A DNA stretch of 6,726 nt, taken from contig JAHFTP010000097.1 of assembly GCA_023265495.1 (NCBI GenBank), positions 1 to 6,726 on the forward strand, in the 5' to 3' direction. Below, piece after piece: positions 1-4,935 of this stretch. Each line of letters starts with the position of its first letter. Within the stretch, counting starts at the first letter, position 1. The translations under genes were made by a program, and so were the position numbers. The stretch comes from Chlamydiota bacterium (GTDB lineage Bacteria > Chlamydiota > Chlamydiia > Chlamydiales > Rhabdochlamydiaceae). Under the pieces are notes generated by a model. That model was given only the letters and a program-made list of their open reading frames with translations, did not search any database and was not told the DNA's origin.

Positions 1-357
1 AGCGGTCACTATAAACCTGAAGAGCAGCAGATTGTCAATATCTTGCAGTTTTTAGATGAGCAGGGCGTAAACTTAACCGATGTTGGTCTGCAAGAGACGA
101 GATCGAGTTCTGTTATAAGCCACGACTCTGCTAGAGAGTTCTTGTCTTCTAGAGCGGAGAGTAGCTTGTCTCGTCTAGGGGCGGGCATCAGGTCTGATTC
201 TGCCCACGAGCTTTTGTCCCCTACAGATGCGCTGCTTTCTGAAGGGGCTTTATCTTCCTCTTCGACGAGAGGTCTTCTCTCTCCGGTGAGTTTTGTAGGG
301 AGGCCCACCGGTTCTTCCTCTTTCCGCCCATATGTCCCTCCCCGTAAACCGGAGTAG
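1..357 (+). CDS. 3' end of a gene with an SGHY/GVNL IQM-like C-terminal motif and a Ser-rich repeat tail
   Basis: The frame is open from base 1 to the TAG at 355-357, giving the last 118 residues of a gene whose start lies outside the window. It begins SGHYKPEEQQ and continues to FLDEQGVNLTDVGL (residues 17-30). From memory, this SGHY-x-P, ~20 residues, then G/H-V-D/N-L-T/S-x-V pattern closes the conserved domain of plant IQM calmodulin-binding proteins. It also occurs in some bacterial effector or toxin-like proteins. Residues 33-118 are low complexity, rich in Ser, Leu and Arg, with three related units: DSAREFLSS (42-50), DSAHELLSP (66-74) and SSTRGLLSP (87-95). The protein ends in the basic, proline-rich RPYVPPRKPE. 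The tail has no membrane segment. A secreted, host-directed protein is possible but not shown, because the catalytic or binding part is missing. The coding frame is convincing; the function is uncertain. Confidence 0.75.
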   Translation, partial: SGHYKPEEQQIVNILQFLDEQGVNLTDVGLQETRSSSVISHDSAREFLSSRAESSLSRLGAGIRSDSAHELLSPTDALLSEGALSSSSTRGLLSPVSFVGRPTGSSSFRPYVPPRKPE

Positions 358-381
358 ATTTGTCTTTTTTACAACCTTCTA

Positions 382-410
382 TTGAAAAACTATTTTTTTT
401 TAGATAGTTT
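382..410 (+). promoter_or_regulatory. Candidate promoter for the MgtE-like gene
   Basis: TTGAAA at 382-387 and TAGTTT at 405-410 are 17 bp apart. The predicted start of transcription, near 417, lies just before the RBS. The -10 is a poor match. The same stretch can fold as AAACTAT / ATAGTTT (387-393 / 404-410) around a T-rich loop, so it might instead belong to the 3' end of the upstream gene. Confidence 0.35.
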
Positions 411-436
411 ATTGACATTTTTTAAAGGGCAAAAAA

Positions 437-1417
437 ATGTCGCATAAAGACTTATCTCGCAAGGTAAAAGATCTTGTCGTTCCCGTGCAGACGATCGTAA
501 GGCCTTTTCAGACGATTGCAGAAGCTCTCTCCTCTCTAAGAAGAAAACGCATCGATAATAAAATCATCTACTTCTATGTAGTTGACGAAGAGGACTGTTT
601 AATTGGGGTCGTTCCCACAAGGACGTTGCTTCTCAAAGATCCTGAGGAGAGGATCTCCGATGTCATGGAAAAGAATGTGGTCTGTTTAAAGGAAGACCAA
701 AACTTAGAACAGGCTATGCAGGCGCTCTCCTCTCACCATCTACTTGCTTTGCCGGTTGTTGATGAAAAACATAGGTTTTGCGGGGTCATTGACGTCCAGC
801 TCTACCTAGAAGAGAATATCGACATTGCCAGATCGCAAAGAAGCATGGACATCTTTCAATTCTTGGGGATTTCGTTAGAGGAGGGGTTGATTCGCCATCC
901 GCTCAAAGGATATGCAAAGAGGATGCCATGGATCTTTTGCAATATGATCGGAGGGATCGGTTGTGCGATCATTTCCCATTTTTTTAAGGTTGTACTCTCT
1001 GAGGTGATTATCTTAGCGATGTTCATTCCTTTGGTGCTCTCACTTAGCGAGTCGATCTCTATGCAGTCGATGACGCAGAGCTTACAGCTCCTGCGCAAGC
1101 AAAAACAGTCTTGGCGACGTATATTTGTGCGCGTATTTTCTGAGGTGAAGATTGTTGCTCTGATGTCGGCAACTAGCGGGGTGATCGTAGGGGTTCTCTC
1201 TCTCTTATGGGACAGTGGCGTAGGTGCTTCTTGCGTGATAGCTGTAGGACTTACGACATCGATCCTGCTGTCGGCAAGTATGGGGTCATTAATCCCTCTT
1301 TTTCTACATGCGAGGCAGTTGGATCCGAAGGTGGCTTCAGGCCCCATCGTGCTGACATTGGCAGATGTTGTCACCACGACGATCTACCTGTCTTTAGCCA
1401 GTCTTTGGTTGCTTTAG
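437..1417 (+). CDS. mgtE: MgtE-family magnesium transporter, short form (CBS-CBS-MgtE)
   Basis: The 326-residue protein has two CBS domains (about 20-67 and 77-127), a connecting helix (about 130-163) and the five-helix MgtE membrane domain (about 165-325). The end DPKVASGPIVLTLADV (296-311) is the MgtE signature; D310 corresponds to the pore aspartate that binds Mg2+ in characterised MgtE channels. MgtE proteins move Mg2+ across the inner membrane, and the CBS domains sense cytosolic Mg2+. Two things are odd. The usual ~130-residue N-terminal superhelical domain is absent. The GGNxGxQ loop after TM2 reads SESISMQ (204-210), keeping only the Gln. It may therefore be a divergent paralogue with altered gating or substrate. 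The ATG at 437 is preceded by AAAGGG (424-429) at 7 nt. The gene starts 79 bp after the previous one and is probably transcribed separately. Confidence 0.88.
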   Translation: MSHKDLSRKVKDLVVPVQTIVRPFQTIAEALSSLRRKRIDNKIIYFYVVDEEDCLIGVVPTRTLLLKDPEERISDVMEKNVVCLKEDQNLEQAMQALSSHHLLALPVVDEKHRFCGVIDVQLYLEENIDIARSQRSMDIFQFLGISLEEGLIRHPLKGYAKRMPWIFCNMIGGIGCAIISHFFKVVLSEVIILAMFIPLVLSLSESISMQSMTQSLQLLRKQKQSWRRIFVRVFSEVKIVALMSATSGVIVGVLSLLWDSGVGASCVIAVGLTTSILLSASMGSLIPLFLHARQLDPKVASGPIVLTLADVVTTTIYLSLASLWLL

Positions 1418-1435
1418 TTATGGAAAAACAAAGCT

Positions 1436-1476
1436 GTGAAGCCTCCCCTATGCTGAAGACATAGGGGAGGCTTCAC
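1436..1476. terminator. Perfect 17-bp hairpin after the MgtE-like gene
   Basis: GTGAAGCCTCCCCTATG (1436-1452) and its exact reverse complement (1460-1476) flank the 7-nt loop CTGAAGA. The hairpin lies 18 bp after the MgtE stop and could end that transcript, but no T-run follows on +. On the - strand the hairpin is followed by AGCTTTGTTTTTCC, so it reads better as a leftward terminator, although no intact - gene abuts it. CTGAAGA recurs right after the second arm (1479-1485). Confidence 0.6.
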
Positions 1477-1716
1477 TCCTGAAGAGTTCAAATATTTAGC
1501 TGAACATCAAGGGAGGAAAGGTACCGTTTTTAAGCTCCTTTACTATTATCACAAGCAAGGAAGAATTTTCCCTATTCGGCGAAGGATTTACTACGTAGTG
1601 CCTTCGGGAACTAATGAGCCACCTGTCCGGTGGACGGTTCTAAAATGGCAAAGGACGTTGTGCTAGCTTACCACGCAGTATTGGCTCTACGTAGGCATGC
1701 TCATTCTGAGGAGTAA
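1457..1716 (+). pseudogene. Decayed AbiEi-type antitoxin / transcriptional regulator
   Basis: Frame 2 is open from 1457 to a TAG at 1664. It encodes TPEEFKYLAEHQGRKGTVFK, then LLYYYHKQGRIFPIRRRIYYVVPSG in two runs. This matches the winged-helix start of AbiEi-like proteins as I remember it: GT...L..h...GR...i.rGvY.VvP, with the usual Gly replaced by Arg. The next conserved block appears in frame 1 from 1645: MAKDVVLAYHAVLALRRHAH, then SEE and a TAA at 1714. This corresponds to the DAVLAYHtALelhGrAHS motif. One missing A in the A-run at 1642-1645 would join the two frames. There is no ATG, GTG or TTG in the first frame before the domain, and the C-terminal half is missing. AbiEi is the antitoxin/repressor of type IV toxin-antitoxin pairs. 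No AbiEii nucleotidyltransferase toxin is seen, so this is an orphan relic. The family assignment is from motif recall only. Confidence 0.7.
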
Positions 1717-1730
1717 AAGAATCTCTACCA

Positions 1731-1765
1731 AGAAACAAAAGGCCAATTAACCTTGTTAACTGGCC
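1731..1765 (-). terminator. Rho-independent terminator of the 33-residue gene
   Basis: On the - strand, GGCCAGTTAAC pairs with GTTAATTGGCC around a 3-nt loop (1765-1741) and is followed by TTTTGTTTCT (1740-1731). The one non-Watson-Crick position is a G-U pair in - strand RNA but an A-C mismatch in + strand RNA, which fixes the direction. It lies 12 bp after the stop of the small gene. Confidence 0.85.
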
Positions 1766-1777
1766 CGAAAGAGAGGA

Positions 1778-1879
1778 CTACTTCGCCTTTTTCTTTTCTT
1801 GTTTGGCAGCTCTTTTTTCTTTAGCTGTCTTTTGTGGTTTTTTCTTATCTTCTTTTTTTGTGTCTTTAGCTTTACTCAT
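1778..1879 (-). CDS. 33-residue lysine-rich small protein
   Basis: The gene runs from ATG at 1879 to TAG at 1780-1778. The protein starts MSKAKDTKKEDKKKPQ and ends KTAKEKRAAKQEKKKAK: 15 Lys, one Arg, five acidic residues, no aromatic or cysteine. It should be very basic, soluble and largely disordered or helical. AAAGGAG at 1893-1887 stands 7 nt before the ATG, a near-ideal RBS, and a strong leftward terminator follows the stop. Both bracket the ORF tightly and argue that it is real despite its size. Binding to nucleic acid or ribosomes is a reasonable guess from composition only. Short Lys-rich MSK...-type proteins of unknown role occur in many bacteria, and I do not recognise a named family. 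The promoter is unclear; AT-rich candidates (TTGAGA or TTGATA elements) lie between 1900 and 1955. Confidence 0.8.
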   Translation of the reverse strand: MSKAKDTKKEDKKKPQKTAKEKRAAKQEKKKAK

Positions 1880-1918
1880 GACTTGGCTCCTTTTGTAAGT
1901 GTTGCTAAAATTAGCTAT

Positions 1919-1948
1919 AAAAAATTCTTATCAAGAATCCTTTTTTTT
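1919..1948. terminator. Small AT-rich, possibly bidirectional terminator
   Basis: ATTCTT (1924-1929) and AAGAAT (1933-1938) form a 6-bp stem with a 3-nt loop. On - the stem is followed by TTTTT and can be extended by two G-U pairs; it lies 21 bp after the stop of the 118-residue gene. On + it is followed by CC and eight T (1941-1948). The stem is weak. Confidence 0.45.
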
Positions 1949-1959
1949 CTCAAGCACGA

Positions 1960-2316
1960 TTATCGGATATGCCCGCCACCTACCGGTACATGTCCGGTCG
2001 AAAAGGAAGATACTCTGTCCGGAAAGAAAGTCGGAACACTATGCACCGTATGCACAGGTGCATACGATAGCCAGATCGGGCTGACGTCCATCGCATAGGC
2101 GTGAGGAGAACATCCCAAAACTGTGATCAAAGTAAGCACAGGAATCACAAAAGACACAGGACCTATTGCAGGGAGAAGTGCAAAAGCTGCGATCCAAGAA
2201 ACAACAACAGCTGCTACCTTCACTGCAGTGCTTATATAGGGGCAGCAAGAATCATCCCGTGGCATGCGCGATTCTTGTCCGTATTTGATGGTGCTTGATA
2301 GGGGAGGTGTGGTCAT
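1960..2316 (-). CDS. Inc-like small membrane protein with paired hydrophobic segment
   Basis: This 118-residue protein has a polar N-terminus rich in Ser, Thr and Pro (1-30). It is followed by two hydrophobic stretches, about 34-48 and 54-68, separated only by the short turn LPAIGP, and then a ~50-residue tail. A bilobed hydrophobic domain of about 40 residues with a short turn is the hallmark of chlamydial inclusion-membrane (Inc) proteins, which type III secretion inserts into the vacuole membrane. No family-specific motif is seen, so this is a topology-based inference. The ATG at 2316 has AAGGAGA (2329-2323) 6 nt upstream. It starts 23 bp after the stop of the secreted 257-residue gene on the same strand, so the two are probably one transcript. 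C24, C25 and C69 are present. The C-terminal tail, rich in Pro, Val and Ser, is unlike anything I recognise. Confidence 0.7.
   Translation of the reverse strand: MTTPPLSSTIKYGQESRMPRDDSCCPYISTAVKVAAVVVSWIAAFALLPAIGPVSFVIPVLTLITVLGCSPHAYAMDVSPIWLSYAPVHTVHSVPTFFPDRVSSFSTGHVPVGGGHIR
2048..2065. repeat. Perfect 8-bp inverted repeat inside the Inc-like gene
   Basis: GTATGCAC and GTGCATAC are separated by AG (2048-2065). The repeat lies within the coding sequence for the C-terminal tail. It could be chance, a protein-binding site, or a hairpin in the mRNA. Confidence 0.4.
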
Positions 2317-2339
2317 AGAAAATCTCCTTCTGTGCTCAG

Positions 2340-3113
2340 TTATTCAAACTTATAGGATCTTGCGAAGTTATTCATGTTTACATTGATAAGGATCGAGTCA
2401 TAGTAAGTGAACCATGTAGGGTTAGCGCCGATGATCACTGTGTCGTTGATTTCCCAATCCCCGAAGATGTAGTCGTCAGAGGAAGACACGTACCAGCTCG
2501 TTCCATTTTCTAGGAAAAGCTGTCTGTTAGTGCGGTCCATTGCTACAATCCAGTGTGTGTAGGGGCCAAGAGCGATAGGGCCTAGAAATAGGTTGGCTCT
2601 GGCATAGTCTCCCGTAATTTGGTTCACTACATAGTAGTTGAAATGGGAGAAGTAGGAGGTGTTAGGAATGATTTTTACGGGGTCTCCACTATGCCAATAG
2701 AGGACTTTATATGCGTCATTGGCAGAGATCTTCCATTGGGATCCATCTTCGATTTCTACGACATCTCCATATAGAGAAGAGCTTGTCAGCCAGTGGATAG
2801 AGTCGGCCCTGACTGCGCTGCAAGGAAGAAATGTGGCAGCCTTTGCCGGTGCTAGCATAAATTCTGTAGTGGACGTGCACTTTGCCCTGCGAATGAGTCC
2901 TTGCTGAGATTCTTGCTGCTCTTTGAACGCCTCTTGAGCCCTTCTTTGGAGCATCATCTCTTTTTTATCGTGCGACATCGGCCTAGATTCTACTTCTACG
3001 CGAGGCGCATTATTTTCCTCTGTTTCCGCCGTTGCGTCGGTGTCAGCAAAAGAAAAGGAGAGAAAGGTAAGCGATAGAAAAATAGAGGAGAGGACTTGTC
3101 TAGCATGTCTCAT
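2340..3113 (-). CDS. Secreted protein with two copies of a ~58-residue domain
   Basis: The 257-residue protein has a signal peptide (1-23; hydrophobic IFLSLTFLSF, probable cleavage after SFA). A charged, Glu/Gln-rich helix follows (about 48-77, possibly a coiled coil). Two internal repeats lie at about 117-174 and 197-254. Both share the order hydrophobic-x-E-x-G-S/T-x-W, then S-x-x-D, W-x-x-x-D-x-V-x-I, N-x-x-x-F, a Tyr-rich strand, and N...A. For example, EDGSQWKIS matches ENGTSWYVS, and SGDPVKIIPN matches INDTVIIGAN. The pattern suggests a small beta-rich (SH3-like or barrel) fold. I do not know an assigned function. The protein is exported to the periplasm or beyond; C79 and C98 could form a disulfide. 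It is the first gene of a two-gene unit with the Inc-like gene. The ATG at 3113 has only a weak RBS (CGAGA). Confidence 0.85.
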   Translation of the reverse strand: MRHARQVLSSIFLSLTFLSFSFADTDATAETEENNAPRVEVESRPMSHDKKEMMLQRRAQEAFKEQQESQQGLIRRAKCTSTTEFMLAPAKAATFLPCSAVRADSIHWLTSSSLYGDVVEIEDGSQWKISANDAYKVLYWHSGDPVKIIPNTSYFSHFNYYVVNQITGDYARANLFLGPIALGPYTHWIVAMDRTNRQLFLENGTSWYVSSSDDYIFGDWEINDTVIIGANPTWFTYYDSILINVNMNNFARSYKFE

Positions 3114-3187
3114 AAGATTATCTCGTTATATGGTTTTTGTTTGCAGGTCCTTACTGTTGCGTAAGTGACTTTGCAGCAGACTAGCAA

Positions 3188-3221
3188 AAGATAAATATTT
3201 ACCAAACAGTAAAAATATCTT
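3188..3221. repeat. Imperfect inverted repeat in the divergent intergenic region
   Basis: AAGATAAATATTTAC (3188-3202) and GTAAAAATATCTT (3209-3221) can pair with a 2-nt bulge around a 6-nt loop. It lies between the divergently transcribed secreted-protein gene and the phosphodiesterase gene, 10 bp before the + strand -35. It could be an operator or an AT-rich chance fold. The rest of 3114-3270 holds only promoter-like sequence. Confidence 0.35.
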
Positions 3222-3230
3222 TGTGTTTTC

Positions 3231-3260
3231 TTGATAAACAGGAGAGAAGATCAGTTCTAT
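3231..3260 (+). promoter_or_regulatory. Candidate promoter of the phosphodiesterase gene
   Basis: TTGATA (3231-3236) and TTCTAT (3255-3260) have an 18-bp spacer, placing transcription start near 3267. That would leave only about 4 nt before the ATG at 3271 but about 50 nt before the ATG at 3319, which supports the downstream start. Confidence 0.45.
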
Positions 3261-3303
3261 AGAGAGAAAAATGAGCGTCCTTGTTATCTTACAATTTTTT
3301 TAC

Positions 3304-3311
3304 GAGGTGAT
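3304..3311 (+). promoter_or_regulatory. Ribosome binding site that decides the start at 3319
   Basis: GAGGTGAT is an eight-base exact match to the consensus Shine-Dalgarno complement and is 7 nt before ATG 3319. The ATG at 3271 has only AGAGAG close upstream. Confidence 0.7.
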
Positions 3312-3318
3312 AAAAGGT

Positions 3319-4596
3319 ATGATCAATTCTTCTTCGTTAAAGGCGGTAGCCGGCGCTACATTTTCCTCTTCGTTTCGCAGGCCTCTGTATGATAGCTACT
3401 GTTTTTCTCGCATAGCACATACAGGACAGTATCTTTTAAGTGGCGAAGGGAAGGAAAGAGCTCTACCCAAAGATTGTTTCCTCTCAGAGGAGCTCTACGA
3501 TATGGTTATCGTCTTTGTCATCGACGGCTTTGGCTGGCGCTTTTTTGAGGAGAATAAAGACCATTTTCCCTTTTTACAAAAGTGTGAAAGTGAGGGAATC
3601 GTCTCTAAGATCACATCGCAGTTTCCATCGACGACAGCGGCGCATATCACTAATATTCACACAGGACTTACTCCATCGCAAAGTGGGGTCTACGAATGGT
3701 TTTACTATGAGCCCTTCGTGGATCAGATGATTGCTCCCCTTCTGTATTCGTACGCAGGAGATAAGGTCTCTTCTACTTTAGAAAGAGATAAAATCTCCCC
3801 CACGAATCTATTCCCTGCGCGCACGATCTACCAAGATATGAAAAAGCAGGGGATAGAGTCCTTTGTCATGCAGCAGGAAAACATTGCGAGCTCCCCTTAT
3901 TCTGAAGCGCTCAGTAAAGGAGCTCATCATCTTTCCTACATGCAGTGGGAGCAAGGGCTGCAAACGCTGCGCGAGGCTGTCTTATCGCCAAAGGGATCTC
4001 ACCCCTCCTACTTTTTTACCTACTTTGGCGATATTGATGCAGCAGGGCATCGCACCGGCATAGGGTCCCCTGAGTTTATAAGAGCGATTCATCACTGCTT
4101 TGAGAGTTTGGAAAAGCACTTTTTGCCGGCGGCTAGATGTACACATAAGAAAGTGGCTTGCCTCATCACCGCAGATCACGGCATGGTGGATGTAGACCCT
4201 AAAAAGACGTTTTATCTCAACGAAGTCTACCCGCAGATCTTTGAGCATCTGCAGACGAATAGACAAGGCAAATACAAGGTCCCTGCGGGCTCTTGCAGAG
4301 ACTTTTTCCTTCATATCAAAGAAAATCACATAGACACCGTCGTGGCAGATCTTAAAACACTATTCCACGGAAAAGCAGAGGTATTTCCCGTAAGCGAGCT
4401 CATAGAACAAAAGCTCTTTGGAGCAGAGGTCTCTTCGGTGTTTTTATCTAAAGTGGGAAATGTGGTTATTCTGCCCTACGAAAAAGAAGCTATTTGGTGG
4501 AAAGAGAAAAATAGATTTGAGCAGCACTTTTATGCTGCTCACGGTGGACTCACTCCAGCTGAGATGGAGTCGATCTTTTTGTTTCTTCCTCTTTAG
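3319..4596 (+). CDS. AlkP-superfamily type I phosphodiesterase / nucleotide pyrophosphatase-like enzyme
   Basis: From ATG 3319 the protein has 425 residues; an in-frame ATG at 3271 would add 16, but RBS and promoter positions favour 3319. In the longer numbering all expected metal and catalytic residues are present: D85 in VFVIDGFGW, the nucleophile T122 in FPSTTAAH, D256 and H260 in YFGDIDAAGH, D302 and H303 in ITADHGMVD, and H424 in AAHGG. This is the two-metal site of type I phosphodiesterases / nucleotide pyrophosphatases, which hydrolyse phosphodiester or pyrophosphate bonds such as those in nucleotides or lipid head groups. The fold appears complete and the enzyme is probably active; the substrate cannot be read from the sequence. 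Neither start yields a clear signal peptide, so a cytoplasmic location, or export by another route, is likely. It is monocistronic, divergent from the secreted-protein gene and convergent with the 108-residue gene. Confidence 0.87.
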   Translation: MINSSSLKAVAGATFSSSFRRPLYDSYCFSRIAHTGQYLLSGEGKERALPKDCFLSEELYDMVIVFVIDGFGWRFFEENKDHFPFLQKCESEGIVSKITSQFPSTTAAHITNIHTGLTPSQSGVYEWFYYEPFVDQMIAPLLYSYAGDKVSSTLERDKISPTNLFPARTIYQDMKKQGIESFVMQQENIASSPYSEALSKGAHHLSYMQWEQGLQTLREAVLSPKGSHPSYFFTYFGDIDAAGHRTGIGSPEFIRAIHHCFESLEKHFLPAARCTHKKVACLITADHGMVDVDPKKTFYLNEVYPQIFEHLQTNRQGKYKVPAGSCRDFFLHIKENHIDTVVADLKTLFHGKAEVFPVSELIEQKLFGAEVSSVFLSKVGNVVILPYEKEAIWWKEKNRFEQHFYAAHGGLTPAEMESIFLFLPL

Positions 4597-4610
4597 AGGA
4601 AGGTTTTTTT
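4585..4610 (+). terminator. Terminator overlapping the phosphodiesterase stop codon
   Basis: CTTCCTC (4585-4591) and GAGGAAG (4596-4602) form a perfect stem with loop TTTA, followed by G and seven T (4604-4610). The TAG stop (4594-4596) lies in the loop and first arm base, so the last codons are part of the stem. It also separates the enzyme from the convergent gene ending at 4609. Confidence 0.85.
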
Positions 4611-4935
4611 ATTCGCCTTTAGGAAATAAAGTAGGAGAGAAGCCCCCTCTTGAAGTCCTTCCAGAAAGAGGTGAAGGGCTGGGGACTGGATTCAAGGGCG
4701 AACGAGGTGTTATCAGATTTTGATTCTCCCTAAAGTCAGATATTCTTTCGGTAACAGTTTTTGTTTCTGCTGATGTTGGATGGCGAACTTCGTCAATAGA
4801 ATGGTTCGTAGAATGCAGTCTCTTGGCAGCCTTTACTGGAGACTCACCTTTAGAAGACTCACCTTTAGAAGAGCTCGTTTTGTCGCTTAATTTTGTTACA
4901 GTGGGTAATGTTGGGTTAAATGATAATGCTGTCAT
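4609..4935 (-). CDS. 108-residue Ser/Thr/Pro-rich protein, effector-like
   Basis: This hydrophilic protein begins MTALSFNPTLPTVTKLSDKT and has no membrane segment and no cysteine. SSKGES-SKGES (22-32) comes from an exact 15-bp tandem repeat. The middle (33-75) is charged; the end (77-108) is Pro/Ser/Arg-rich (SPSPLSGRTSRGGF at 86-99) and is encoded by a palindromic element, so the original protein may have ended earlier. AAGGA (4946-4942) lies 6 nt before ATG 4935, and a good promoter is present at 5028-5000. A disordered, Ser/Thr-rich N-terminus fits a type III secreted protein, but this is composition only. No family is recognised. Its stop lies 12 bp from the convergent enzyme's stop; no leftward terminator is visible. 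Confidence 0.65.
   Translation of the reverse strand: MTALSFNPTLPTVTKLSDKTSSSKGESSKGESPVKAAKRLHSTNHSIDEVRHPTSAETKTVTERISDFRENQNLITPRSPLNPVPSPSPLSGRTSRGGFSPTLFPKGE
4612..4702. repeat. Nested palindromic (MITE-like) element at the end of the 108-residue ORF
   Basis: Outer arms TTCGCC (4612-4617) and GGCGAA (4697-4702) enclose inner arms AGCCC-CCTCTT (4641-4651) and AAGAGG-tgaa-GGGCT (4666-4680), with GAAG/CTTC (4652-4659) at the centre. The arrangement resembles small dispersed palindromic elements that can enter coding sequence. Only one copy is in the window, so its repeat status is unproven. Confidence 0.4.
4841..4870. repeat. 15-bp direct tandem repeat, two exact copies
   Basis: GACTCACCTTTAGAA occurs at 4841-4855 and again at 4856-4870 with no gap. 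It is in frame within the 108-residue gene, where each unit adds five residues (SKGES), so copy number can change without a frameshift. Confidence 0.95.

Noticed and set aside
412..417. TTGACA as a -35 box before the MgtE-like gene
   Set aside because: A -10 at normal spacing would fall on the start codon, so the transcript would lack the start and RBS.
856..1377. 173-codon open frame on the - strand opposite the MgtE-like gene
   Set aside because: It lies fully inside a clear MgtE coding sequence, shows no family resemblance and has no supporting RBS; it is a shadow frame.
1799..2098. 99-codon open frame on + rich in Phe and Ser
   Set aside because: It is the complement of the Lys-rich small gene and the Inc-like gene. 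The Phe-rich start simply mirrors AAA/AAG codons, and no RBS is present.
3271..3318. Hydrophobic N-terminal extension MSVLVILQFFYEVIKG as a signal sequence of the phosphodiesterase
   Set aside because: It is short, ends in charged residues without a cleavage site, and RBS and promoter positions favour translation from 3319.
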